Source: Bacteroidota bacterium (GTDB taxonomy: Bacteria > Bacteroidota > Bacteroidia > Bacteroidales > NBLH01). From it: DNA of 64,000 nucleotides. Position 1 is the stretch's first letter. The number at the start of each line of letters is the position of its first letter. The notes below the pieces were generated by a model that worked only from the letters and a program-made list of their open reading frames with translations, was not told the origin of the DNA and did no database searches. This document shows, in pieces, positions 9,884 to 18,146 of the stretch. Location: contig JANYKN010000104.1 in NCBI GenBank assembly GCA_025361565.1, positions 34,520 through 98,519 of the forward strand, given 5' to 3'. The position numbers were made by a program, and so were the translations under genes.

Positions 9884-10438
9884 CTAGATCCACTCTGTTT
9901 TTTCTTTTTCTTCGCGTTCATGGTACTTTTGCGAGAGTAGGGCCAACTGATCGCTAAAAGTTTTCATGGCCAATTCAGTTTCTTCAGTTATATTCCTTTT
10001 ATTTATTCGCATCATTAACAATCCGTAGAGTCCAAGGAACATCATTTCAACTTCGTTGGTATCTTTGTTTTCAATTCTCTTCTGAAATTCATACAGATTT
10101 GGGGCAGCTTTGTAGTAAAGTTCTCTGTATTTAATTTCTTCTGGAGTTTTAAGCAATTGAACATGAAGCGTATTTAAATCAAGCATCACATTTTTTGTTA
10201 TTTGTAAATGCCCAACTTCTTTGATATTCTCCATTTCCATCATCTGTGATAGATTTGAATACCATTGATAGATTTCCTCACGCAAACTTGCAGATTCTGA
10301 AAATGTTGTAAAAACATTTGTTTCGAGCTGTTCAATATCAAAATGAAAGGCTCTTAATAAATCCTCCAACTGCCACATATATAAAACATACTCGGCAATA
10401 TTATTTTTCTTTTTTTCGAGGGCAACTTGCATAATCAA
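9884..10438 (-). CDS. DUF4924 family protein
   Basis: A 184-residue, predominantly helical cytoplasmic protein of a family I recall as DUF4924, nearly restricted to Bacteroidota. The N-terminal block NNIAEYVLYMWQLEDLLRAF is the recognisable part. No catalytic motif or membrane segment is visible and the function is unknown. The start ATG overlaps the stop of the upstream S4-domain gene in an ATGA arrangement, so translation of the two is probably coupled. A second ATG two codons in is an equally possible start. Confidence 0.8.
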   Translation of the reverse strand: MIMQVALEKKKNNIAEYVLYMWQLEDLLRAFHFDIEQLETNVFTTFSESASLREEIYQWYSNLSQMMEMENIKEVGHLQITKNVMLDLNTLHVQLLKTPEEIKYRELYYKAAPNLYEFQKRIENKDTNEVEMMFLGLYGLLMMRINKRNITEETELAMKTFSDQLALLSQKYHEREEKEKTEWI

Positions 10439-10815
10439 AAGTCTAGTTCGTCTAAGTCTCTACGTTCCTTTTTAGTTGGGCGCCCGGTTCCTCTATCTCT
10501 TTTAACAAAGATAAGTTTTGAGTTTACATCAAGTTTCTGCATTTCCTCAATAGAAGTGAGATTTTCGATATAATTATCAACTAATTTAGGACCAACGCGG
10601 TTTTCCAGCAATTCCTTAACCTTATACATGAATATAACTGGATTCTTTTTCACTACAAATATGTCGCCAATATTTATAATTCTGGAGGATTTTACTGTGT
10701 AATCATTGATTAAAATCCTGCCATTTTTACAGGCTTCGGCAGCCAAATTTCTTGTTTTGTACAATCGTACGGCCCAAAGAAATTTATCAATCCTTATTTT
10801 TTTAGAATCTTCCAT
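10435..10815 (-). CDS. S4-domain RNA-binding protein (HslR/Hsp15-like)
   Basis: A 126-residue protein with an N-terminal S4 domain: IRIDKFLWAVRLYKTRNLAAEACKNGR..LIND at residues 7-40. In HslR this domain binds stalled 50S subunits carrying peptidyl-tRNA. The C-terminus is basic (GTGRPTKKERRDLDEL), also typical of Hsp15. It lies between pth and the DUF4924 gene in a translation-related minus-strand run. The role in rescuing stalled ribosomes is inferred from the family, not from this sequence alone. Confidence 0.88.
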   Translation of the reverse strand: MEDSKKIRIDKFLWAVRLYKTRNLAAEACKNGRILINDYTVKSSRIINIGDIFVVKKNPVIFMYKVKELLENRVGPKLVDNYIENLTSIEEMQKLDVNSKLIFVKRDRGTGRPTKKERRDLDELDF

Positions 10816-10940
10816 TTTATCAATAAGTGCTTTGATTTAATTAGAGCTATGTATGCCTAAGGTTATGTATTAGAATTTGGAAATTGGAATTGCAATTTAG
10901 AAATTAAAATGTCAGGCAATCTAAGTACTCTAGACACTTA

Positions 10941-11504
10941 TTATTGTCCATTAAAAAAATTCATTGACCGTTCAATTCCATTTGTAACAAAACTCTTTAC
11001 TGCTTCACCCATTTTATTGATTCGCTCTGGCAATAATTTCAACTCCTCAGCAGACCATTCGCCGAGAACATGATCTATCTGTGCTCCTTTTGAAAACTCA
11101 CTGCCAATACCAAATCTCATTCTGTTAAATTCCTGACTGCCTAATGTATCAATAATATTAATTAATCCGTTGTGCCCAGCAGCACTACCTTTATTCTTTA
11201 TTCTGATTGTTCCAAATGGCAAAGCCAAATCATCAACAATAATCAACATATTTTCAATCTCGATGTTTTCCTTTTGAAGCCAATAATTAACAGCCTTTCC
11301 ACTTAAATTCATAAAAGTTGTTGGTTTGCATAGCACAATCGAACGTCCCTTGTATTTTGTATGAGCAATCCAAGCCAATCGCTCTTGTTTGAATCCCGGT
11401 TTTTCAGGATCTATTAAACTATCAACAACCTGAAAACCAATATTGTGCCGTGTATTTTTATACTCGTCACCTATATTGCCCAATCCTACTATTAGATATT
11501 TCAC
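10941..11504 (-). CDS. pth: Peptidyl-tRNA hydrolase
   Basis: Releases tRNA from peptidyl-tRNA that has dropped off the ribosome. The 187-residue product shows the family start YLIVGLGNIGDEYKNTRHNIGF with the catalytic His in NTRHN, the substrate-binding KPTTFMNLSG segment, and IIVDDLALPFG..GSAAGHNGL with the active-site Asp and the conserved loop. Length fits bacterial Pth. It lies downstream of rplY on the same strand, an arrangement common in Bacteroidota and other bacteria, although a terminator-like hairpin separates them. Confidence 0.97.
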   Translation of the reverse strand: MKYLIVGLGNIGDEYKNTRHNIGFQVVDSLIDPEKPGFKQERLAWIAHTKYKGRSIVLCKPTTFMNLSGKAVNYWLQKENIEIENMLIIVDDLALPFGTIRIKNKGSAAGHNGLINIIDTLGSQEFNRMRFGIGSEFSKGAQIDHVLGEWSAEELKLLPERINKMGEAVKSFVTNGIERSMNFFNGQ

Positions 11505-11598
11505 TTAATTCGTTTATATTAAAGCACTTGTTTTAATTATGCCTGCCTATCGCATTAACCCTTCCTAATGCTAATCTAACAAACTGATTCAAATAAAA

Positions 11599-11644
11599 AA
11601 GGCATTTCAAATAAGTTTTTAGCTTACTGAAATGCCTTGGTTCT
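11599..11644 (-). terminator. Terminator downstream of rplY
   Basis: AAGGCATTTCA (11599-11609) and TGAAATGCCTT (11628-11638) form a perfect 11-bp stem; further inward pairs are possible. On the minus strand the stem is followed by a TTTTTTATTT run. It lies just after the rplY stop. Confidence 0.85.
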
Positions 11645-11656
11645 TTTTTACAATAA

Positions 11657-12247
11657 TTAGGAAGCAGCAGTAGCTCCAGCCTCAGTAGTAGCAGCACCTT
11701 TAGCAGCCCTTGTAAGCTTAACTGCAGCAATTACAGTATTTTTTACATTCAATAATTCAATATTATCATAAGCAACATCACCAACTTTAATTGTTTTGCC
11801 CAGTGCAAGATTGGTAACATCAACAATCAGTGTGTCAGGCATATACTTTGGTAATGCTCTTGCTTTTATTTTTCTGTTAATTGTCAATAATTTACCGCCA
11901 GCTTTGACACCACTTGATAAACCTTGAAGTTCAACAGGAATATTCATTTCTATTGCTTTATCTTCAAATATTTCAAGAAAATCAATATGTGTAAGAACAT
12001 CAGTGACTACATGAAATTGCAAATCTTTTAAAATCGCTTTGTGTTTTTTACCATCAATATCCAAATCAACAAGATATACATTATGAGAGTATACCAATTT
12101 TTTTACTGGTTTTAGTTCAACAGAAAAATGTATATTTTCTTTTCCACCATACATTACACAAGGAATTTTGTCTTCGCGACGTAACTGCTTGCTGTCAACT
12201 TTGCCAGTTGCTTTTCTTAGTTCACCTTTAAGCTCAAAAGTTTTCAT
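11657..12247 (-). CDS. rplY: 50S ribosomal protein L25 (general stress protein Ctc type)
   Basis: Binds 5S rRNA in the large subunit. The 196-residue product is the long CTC form: an N-terminal L25 domain (MKTFELKGELRKATGK..RREDKIPCVMYGG, to about residue 95) and a C-terminal TL5-like beta domain (about 96-185). It ends in a short Ala/Thr-rich tail (KGAATTEAGATAAS), which is usual in Bacteroidota homologues. It lies between prs and pth on the same strand, a conserved neighbourhood. Confidence 0.95.
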   Translation of the reverse strand: MKTFELKGELRKATGKVDSKQLRREDKIPCVMYGGKENIHFSVELKPVKKLVYSHNVYLVDLDIDGKKHKAILKDLQFHVVTDVLTHIDFLEIFEDKAIEMNIPVELQGLSSGVKAGGKLLTINRKIKARALPKYMPDTLIVDVTNLALGKTIKVGDVAYDNIELLNVKNTVIAAVKLTRAAKGAATTEAGATAAS

Positions 12248-12467
12248 TTTTACCTTTTTTATGTGCTACCTAAGTCATTTTTTGACTTCCATTACACGTT
12301 ATAACTATTTTTTAAAATGGATGCAAAAGTAGTAATAATTAAGATTACTTCAAAAGAAAGATTTTATACTTTAAACAATTGATAAGTAACTATTAAGTAC
12401 TTTCAAAAAAAAATAAGCGTTATTTCTATTTTATATTTCAAAAAAGTAGTTGCTTTCTAATATTATA

Positions 12468-13400
12468 TTAACTAATAAAAGTGGAGCTAATTGATTGATA
12501 ATTATATATTTTTTTAATTACGTCAGCGAATAAATCTGCAATTGACAACACTTTTATTTTTTCAGAATGTTGCTTTAATGGAATTGAATCAGAAACAATT
12601 ATTTCTGTAAGAGCCGAGGAGTTTATACGATCATAAGCTGGTCCAGACAGTACAGCATGAGTAGCAAATGCTCTAACACTAAGTGCTCCTTGCTCTTTCA
12701 TGATATTTGCTGCCTTTGTAAGTGTTCCCGCAGTATCAATCATGTCATCCATAATAATTACATTTTTGCCTTTAACTTCACCTATTACTTTCATTTCGCC
12801 AACAATATTTGCTTTTTCTCTAGATTTATAAGTAATTACCATTGGCGCTTTTAAAAATTTGGCATAGGTGTTGGCACGTTTAGAACCACCCATGTCTGGC
12901 GAAGCAACCACCAGGTTATCAATATTCATATTTAATATATAGGGGATAAAAATAGTTGATGCATACAAGTGATCGACCGGGATATCAAAAAATCCCTGTA
13001 TTTGATCTGCATGTAAATCCATGGTAACAACCCTGTCAACACCGGCGGCCATGAGTAAATTGGCAACCAATTTAGCTCCAATTGAAACTCTTGGTTTATC
13101 TTTTCGATCTTGGCGTGCAAATCCAAAATAGGGTATAACTGCAACAATTTTGTACGCTGAAGCTCTTCGGGCAGCATCGATCATTAACAGCATTTCAAAT
13201 AAATTATCGGAAGGCATACATGTAGACTGAATGATAAAAACAGTATTACCCCTTACCGTTTCTTCGTAACAAGGCTGAAACTCACCGTCACTGAATTTTA
13301 GATACGAAGTTTTCCCTAATTCAATTCCATAACTTTTGGCTATTTTTTCAGCCAATTGTCTGCTGGTTTGTCCTGAAAATAATTTTATTGGTGAATGCAT
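12468..13400 (-). CDS. prs: Ribose-phosphate pyrophosphokinase
   Basis: Makes PRPP from ribose-5-phosphate and ATP, the entry to purine, pyrimidine, His and Trp synthesis. I use the ATG whose complement is at 13398-13400 (MHSPIKLFSGQTSRQLA), since the 22 residues upstream are unlike any Prs N-terminus. The 310-residue product shows FGFARQDRKDKPR, the metal/PP-binding VTMDLHADQIQGFF, SPDMGGSKRAN, and the PRPP loop IIMDDMIDTAGTL. Length and motifs fit the family. A roughly 220-base AT-rich gap separates it from rplY downstream. Confidence 0.97.
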   Translation of the reverse strand: MHSPIKLFSGQTSRQLAEKIAKSYGIELGKTSYLKFSDGEFQPCYEETVRGNTVFIIQSTCMPSDNLFEMLLMIDAARRASAYKIVAVIPYFGFARQDRKDKPRVSIGAKLVANLLMAAGVDRVVTMDLHADQIQGFFDIPVDHLYASTIFIPYILNMNIDNLVVASPDMGGSKRANTYAKFLKAPMVITYKSREKANIVGEMKVIGEVKGKNVIIMDDMIDTAGTLTKAANIMKEQGALSVRAFATHAVLSGPAYDRINSSALTEIIVSDSIPLKQHSEKIKVLSIADLFADVIKKIYNYQSISSTFIS

Positions 13401-13708
13401 CAGAGTTCTTATTATAAAAATATTTTCTACAAAAGTAAAAAAAAAGTGATGCCACAAAACATACAAAACGAATTCAACTGGATAGATATCTAAATGAATA
13501 CATATTACAATCTAAATATCAGGACAATGACAATAAATTAAAACTTAATTTTTATTGTTAAAAGGAATTTGTTTTTATCAAGATCCATGTTCTTTTGATA
13601 AAACTTAAGCGTAAAATTTATTTGAAATAACAGAACCGTCTGTTGAAATATGCAACAAAAGTTTAATGAATATTTGAAATCAAATTATAAAGATTCGTTT
13701 AAAGTAAA

Positions 13709-14335
13709 TCAATCTGATTCATAACGTATTTCGTCTGCAACTTCTGAACTATTTAAGGCATCAATGTAGTTCAGTAATTCATCCCTGCCAAATTTTGAAT
13801 GAGAACTTGTTATAAAATGAAGAGGTGGATTTTCCCAAATATCTGACATCCCAATAAAATAATTCTTTAAATTATCAGCCATCTCTTTTTTTGTTAATTT
13901 ATCAGCTTTGGTAAAAACTATAACAAAAGGAAGATTATTGGTTGCAAGATTATACATAAAATCAAGATCAATTTCCTGAGGTTTTAAACGGATATCGATT
14001 AAAACAAAAATACAAACCAGGTTTTCACGTTTTAAAAGGTACTCTTTCATAAAACCAGCCCAAATATTTCTTAATTTTTTTGACGTTTTGGCATAACCAT
14101 AACCAGGCAAATCAACCAAATACCATTCTTTGTTTATCAGAAAATGATTAAGCAGTTGCGTCTTGCCCGGAGTTGTTGATGTTTTGGCAAGTTTACTGAA
14201 ATTTGTTAAAAGATTAATCAATGATGATTTACCAACATTTGACCTGCCCACAAAGGCATATTCTGGAAGATTGGGCACTGGACACTTTGAAAGGTCAGTG
14301 TTACTCATTATAAACTGAGCAGATTTAATTATCAT
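13709..14335 (-). CDS. engB: Ribosome biogenesis GTP-binding protein YsxC/EngB
   Basis: TRAFAC-class GTPase needed for 50S assembly. The 208-residue protein has G1 GRSNVGKSS (about 31-39), the TPGKTQ segment of G2, G3 DLPGYG and G4 TKAD. Length fits EngB. The C-terminal ALNSSEVADEIRYESD is a short acidic tail. It is on the same strand as the DUF4230 gene upstream (28-base gap) and may be read with it. Confidence 0.95.
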   Translation of the reverse strand: MIIKSAQFIMSNTDLSKCPVPNLPEYAFVGRSNVGKSSLINLLTNFSKLAKTSTTPGKTQLLNHFLINKEWYLVDLPGYGYAKTSKKLRNIWAGFMKEYLLKRENLVCIFVLIDIRLKPQEIDLDFMYNLATNNLPFVIVFTKADKLTKKEMADNLKNYFIGMSDIWENPPLHFITSSHSKFGRDELLNYIDALNSSEVADEIRYESD

Positions 14336-14362
14336 CTATAAATTTTACAGGCAGAATGCCAT

Positions 14363-15430
14363 TTATGAACTTACTTCTTTAACTACAAGCTTAGTGTTAC
14401 TTTTAAATCTAACCGAAACTTTTTTAAAACCAATTAACCTGAAAAAATTCTCCAAAGTTTTGGTAGCGGAAGAACTGGCATTTTTCAACAGGCCTTTTTC
14501 CAGAGCGTCAATTTTCAGCTTTTCTTTACATTTAATTTTGAGTTGTGTCACTTCTTTATCGGTGAAGTTCTTATCACTTAAAATACTTCCGGTTTTGGCC
14601 ATAAACACTTCATAGCCTTTTACTTTTTTATCATCTGTATAAATAAACCAGGGATTAATATCCGCATCGAGGATAACTGGATCTGAAATCAAAATCTGAA
14701 TTGAAACTGAATCATCCTCATCGATAATAATGTCATCTTCTGTAAGATTTTTCAGATTGATTCCAGCCTTAACCCATCCACGGCCAATGTATACAAGATT
14801 TCTTTTTTTACGACTTTCCCAAAAATCAACTCGTTTTTCGGTATAATCGTTGCTAATATTCTTGAAATTATTTTTTATGCTTTCGAATGCTTTGTTTTCA
14901 GATTGGATATTGCCAATCAAAACATTATTGCGGGTTTCAAGCTGTTTTTTCTCTTTGCCATCTGTAGCCATGGCTATATCATCTTTTAGCTTTTTATCGT
15001 CGTCTTTATATGTTTCTAATTTTTTAATGTGTTCCGACAATTGAGCTTCATATTTCACACTTGCTGAGTTAAACTCAAGTTCTTTATTTTTATATCCGGA
15101 AAATTTCGACATATAATCCTCCAAGCCACTATATTCCTGAAAATATGCATCGGGATTCATTGAAATTGAATCTTTGGAATTTTCTATTAAATCATCATAT
15201 ACTTCATTTAAATCTGCATAAACTTCGCCATAAAACTCGCAGGTAGTAAGTTCACCTAATTCCTTAATTTCTTTAATCAGAACGGGAGTATTGTCAATTA
15301 CTAGCTTTTGCTTTTTGAAGATATTAATTCCTCTTGGTAATATATTCAATGCAGCTAAAAGGAAATATAAACCTATAGCAAGGAAAATAAACCAGTATTT
15401 TCGAATAAAGTTAGATATTTTTAGCATCAT
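14363..15430 (-). CDS. DUF4230 domain membrane protein (with coiled-coil insert)
   Basis: A 355-residue protein anchored by one N-terminal membrane segment (about 13-30). The extracytoplasmic part opens with a KEIKELGELTTCEFYGEV block, which is the DUF4230 signature as I recall it, followed by a long charged helical segment (about 95-195) predicted to form a coiled coil. The rest resembles the neighbouring protein: GWVKAGINLKNLTEDDIIIDEDD matches IKAGIDLEKLKEDDIKIDG next door. The two genes are 3 bases apart, so they form a pair of diverged paralogues. Function unknown. Confidence 0.75.
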   Translation of the reverse strand: MMLKISNFIRKYWFIFLAIGLYFLLAALNILPRGINIFKKQKLVIDNTPVLIKEIKELGELTTCEFYGEVYADLNEVYDDLIENSKDSISMNPDAYFQEYSGLEDYMSKFSGYKNKELEFNSASVKYEAQLSEHIKKLETYKDDDKKLKDDIAMATDGKEKKQLETRNNVLIGNIQSENKAFESIKNNFKNISNDYTEKRVDFWESRKKRNLVYIGRGWVKAGINLKNLTEDDIIIDEDDSVSIQILISDPVILDADINPWFIYTDDKKVKGYEVFMAKTGSILSDKNFTDKEVTQLKIKCKEKLKIDALEKGLLKNASSSATKTLENFFRLIGFKKVSVRFKSNTKLVVKEVSS

Positions 15431-15433
15431 TTT

Positions 15434-16075
15434 CTAGTTTTTATTTTTGGAGAAATACTCTTTCAAATCTTTCAATAACTGCTTATCCTGGGTTTCCAAT
15501 CCTTGTGGATTATCGGCAAACTCAATATATATTTCATCAAATCCTGAAATTGCAAGGATTCTTTTTAATAAAATCCGGGTATTTTCCTGAGCAGTTTTGA
15601 TAATCCCTAAATCGTTAATATTTGCCCTGATATCGGCTTCTCCCTGTCGGTACAAATCGTCCTTTTCTCCCACATCAATAGAATTCCATTTAAAAATGGC
15701 ACTTTCGTCAGAGTATTTTTCAATTACCTTAAATCCTTCGGCAGGATAAGAAAAATTGATAATTTCGACTGCAGGTAACTTAATGCTAATTTTACGACCA
15801 TCAATTTTTATGTCATCTTCTTTTAGCTTCTCCAAATCAATACCAGCCTTAATAACTGCCTCAGTTTCAGCAAAAAAATAGGCATCCTTTGCAAACCAAT
15901 TCTTGTCTTTTGCTGAAATCACTTTTGTTACAATATACTCAACAGTCGCCAACTTGGCAGAGTTTTTCAATTTGCTTATAACCAGTGCCCTATCAGGCTG
16001 CTGACTACACGATGATGCAATCAGCATGGCACTGAGCAATCCTGAAATACCGATATTATGAAAAAGCAATTTCAT
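15434..16075 (-). CDS. DUF4230 domain lipoprotein
   Basis: A 213-residue predicted lipoprotein: hydrophobic N-terminus with LIASSCSQQ, where the Cys at about residue 23 fits a Bacteroidota lipobox. The body shares with the downstream gene the block of 'ACT-like' spacing KLATVEYIVTKVISA, then IKAGIDLEKLKEDDIKIDGRKISIKLP, and a C-terminal segment LLKRILAISGFDEIYIEF matched by LENFFRLIGFKKVSVRF. This places it in the DUF4230 group. No catalytic residue is recognisable. It is transcribed first of the pair. Confidence 0.75.
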   Translation of the reverse strand: MKLLFHNIGISGLLSAMLIASSCSQQPDRALVISKLKNSAKLATVEYIVTKVISAKDKNWFAKDAYFFAETEAVIKAGIDLEKLKEDDIKIDGRKISIKLPAVEIINFSYPAEGFKVIEKYSDESAIFKWNSIDVGEKDDLYRQGEADIRANINDLGIIKTAQENTRILLKRILAISGFDEIYIEFADNPQGLETQDKQLLKDLKEYFSKNKN

Positions 16076-16233
16076 GGAATTTTAATTTTATAATTATTTT
16101 AACTAATCCTTTTCAAGTAAGTAAATCAAAAAGTAATGTTTATTTTCCAATAAGATAACAAATGTAGTAAAAATGTAGAATATAGCGAATTAAGAAAGTG
16201 ATTATTTTTATTTTGATAGAGTCTGGATTAGCA

Positions 16234-16280
16234 TAATTAAAAAACCGATCCAAAAGAATTCTTGTTTCTATTGGATCGGT
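16234..16280 (-). terminator. Terminator of the cytochrome c gene
   Basis: ACCGATCCAA (16244-16253) and TTGGATCGGT (16271-16280) form a perfect 10-bp stem with a 17-base loop. On the minus strand the stem is followed by TTTTTAATTATG, just after the cytochrome gene. Confidence 0.85.
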
Positions 16281-16298
16281 TAATACTTTAATTTATAA

Positions 16299-16784
16299 TT
16301 ATTTCTTTGCCCTTGCAGATTTTACGTCTTCAAGGGTAACTGTACCTAATTTATTTCCCCAACTGTTTAAAACATAGTTAACTACATCCATCACTTGCTG
16401 ATCTGATAATTCTTTTTCAAATACCGTCATAATACTTCCAGGATATTGAACACCATTTACTGTAATTGGTTTTTTTGAACCAAAGATTGCCTGTTTTACA
16501 GCACGCATCTTGTCTGCAAGCATATAATCAGAATTAGCCAATGGAGGAAAAGTTCCAGCTACACCAAGACCTGTTTCCTGATGACATACCATACACTTTT
16601 CAACAAACACTTTTTTCCCTGCACTCAAATCTAGGCTAGCTGGGTTATTTTCATTCGCATTTTGAACAACTTTTGTAGAATCAGTTTTAGCTGCATCACT
16701 ACTTTGATCTCCACCGCCACAAGCCATCAAGCTGATAACCAATATTGACAATGTTGATAATAAAAAGAATGTAATTTTTTTCAT
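16299..16784 (-). CDS. Mono-haem c-type cytochrome, lipoprotein
   Basis: A 161-residue periplasmic electron carrier. The N-terminus is a lipoprotein signal with LVISLMACGGG, the Cys at about residue 22. The haem site CMVCH lies at about 65-69, and the distal Met ligand is probably in the SIMTVFEKELSDQQV segment. This is the cytochrome c class I fold with the typical LSDQQVMDVVNYV C-terminal helix. It precedes the oxidase-assembly genes on the same strand and could donate electrons to either oxidase. That pairing is inferred from position only. Confidence 0.9.
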   Translation of the reverse strand: MKKITFFLLSTLSILVISLMACGGGDQSSDAAKTDSTKVVQNANENNPASLDLSAGKKVFVEKCMVCHQETGLGVAGTFPPLANSDYMLADKMRAVKQAIFGSKKPITVNGVQYPGSIMTVFEKELSDQQVMDVVNYVLNSWGNKLGTVTLEDVKSARAKK

Positions 16785-16835
16785 TATATAATAATTTAAA
16801 GTTAAAAATTCATGGTCAAAAGTAACTATTATTTT

Positions 16836-17570
16836 TTAATGGGTACAGCAGTGATCCATTTTCATTTCAGTTTTTTCGGGTATCTGAAGTTTCTTATCTA
16901 ATGGACTTATATATGGTATTCCTAACCCTAACCCTCTTAATATAAACAAAATACCTATCATCACAATAATAACTGGAATAGCTTTGGTTATCCGTTTTCT
17001 TAATTGTAAGCTTATTACATTTCCTAAAATTGAAATAAAAAACAGCATTGGAAGTGTCCCAATTCCAAAAAGAAACATGAATATTACTCCTGAAATAATG
17101 CTGCCCGTTGCCAACGCTCCAGCCAAAGCAATATAGACAAGTCCACAGGGAAGAAATCCATTCAATATCCCAATAAGCAATAAAGAGAATAGGCTTCTTT
17201 TTTTTAAAAGGTCTCCCATTTTAAATTTTAATCTTCCAATAAAAGAAAAAGTGCTTTTTTCAAAATTAAACCGATTTTTATAAAGTGAAGGAAACAATAC
17301 CGACAAAACCATAATAGAGCCCATAATTATGGATACCCATTTTTGAAAACCAGCCATTACAAAACCTGTGCTTAATAATCCAAAAACAGCACCCATAACA
17401 AGATAAGTAAATGCTCGGCCAAGATTATATAGTAATGACCCGCTGATGCGTGTTATCCAATTGGAATTATTTAGAGGTATTGCCAATGCAATTGGCCCGC
17501 ACATACCAACACAATGAAAACTACCAGCCAGGCCAAGGCTTAAGGCTGCTATGATTAAGTTAATTTCCAT
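16836..17570 (-). CDS. Sulfite exporter TauE/SafE-family membrane protein (cbb3 cluster type)
   Basis: A 244-residue membrane protein with about six segments. The start MEINLIIAALSLGLAGSFHCVGMCGPIALA, with the paired Cys/His (SFHCVGMCGP), and the internal GFLPCGLVYIALAGALATGS repeat mark the SafE/DsbD_2-like group found next to FixH and CcoG. In such clusters it is thought to help copper delivery or cbb3 oxidase assembly. A His-rich C-terminus (MKMDHCCTH) could bind metal. The start lies 2 bases after the fixH stop, so the genes are co-transcribed. Confidence 0.85.
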   Translation of the reverse strand: MEINLIIAALSLGLAGSFHCVGMCGPIALAIPLNNSNWITRISGSLLYNLGRAFTYLVMGAVFGLLSTGFVMAGFQKWVSIIMGSIMVLSVLFPSLYKNRFNFEKSTFSFIGRLKFKMGDLLKKRSLFSLLLIGILNGFLPCGLVYIALAGALATGSIISGVIFMFLFGIGTLPMLFFISILGNVISLQLRKRITKAIPVIIVMIGILFILRGLGLGIPYISPLDKKLQIPEKTEMKMDHCCTH

Positions 17571-17572
17571 AT

Positions 17573-18019
17573 CTACAAGTTCAGGTCGATTTCCTGATAA
17601 TATTCTTTTAGTCCATCGGTCCAGTCCAATTTTAAAATGTAACGCCCTTTTTCAAACTTGCCCAATAAGAAGGCTTGGTTATGATCTTTTGTTAAATTCA
17701 AGTTCTGTCTGATGTCTTTTTCAAAGTTTGTAATATAATAAAATTGAATAGTACCCGAAATTGTTTTAGAATCAAATTCCTTAGGAAAAAATATTATAAG
17801 CGAATCCATTGATTTCTTATAACTTACTTTTTCTTTTAACGCAATCAAATTTCTTTCTTTCAGGATTTGCTTATCATAGTCAATCCCTTTGGGATAATAA
17901 TCGGGGCTAACTAAATTAACTTGTTGATTCATACTAAAGATTATGATTGACACCATAATTCCGACAAATAGTATGATAACAATCAGAATACCAGTTCCCC
18001 AGTTAAAATTAAATTTCAT
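17573..18019 (-). CDS. fixH: FixH/CcoH family protein
   Basis: A 148-residue single-span protein required in other bacteria for maturation or stability of cbb3 oxidase. One N-terminal membrane segment (about 8-30) is followed by the family-typical NLVSPDYYPKGIDYDKQILKERN (the 'Y-Y-x-x-G' block) and a beta-sandwich extracytoplasmic domain. It sits between ccoG and the SafE-like gene, the standard ccoGHS-like order, although ccoS here lies 12 kb away. Confidence 0.85.
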   Translation of the reverse strand: MKFNFNWGTGILIVIILFVGIMVSIIIFSMNQQVNLVSPDYYPKGIDYDKQILKERNLIALKEKVSYKKSMDSLIIFFPKEFDSKTISGTIQFYYITNFEKDIRQNLNLTKDHNQAFLLGKFEKGRYILKLDWTDGLKEYYQEIDLNL

Positions 18020-18146
18020 AATTATAATATTTCACCTTCAATTTGTGTATTGTAACTATTTGGAGTTACAGCATTATTCGATAATTTCAATTTAATCAAC
18101 TATAATTTTAGCTCAATTCGATGTTGGAAAAATCACCAAAGTTAAT

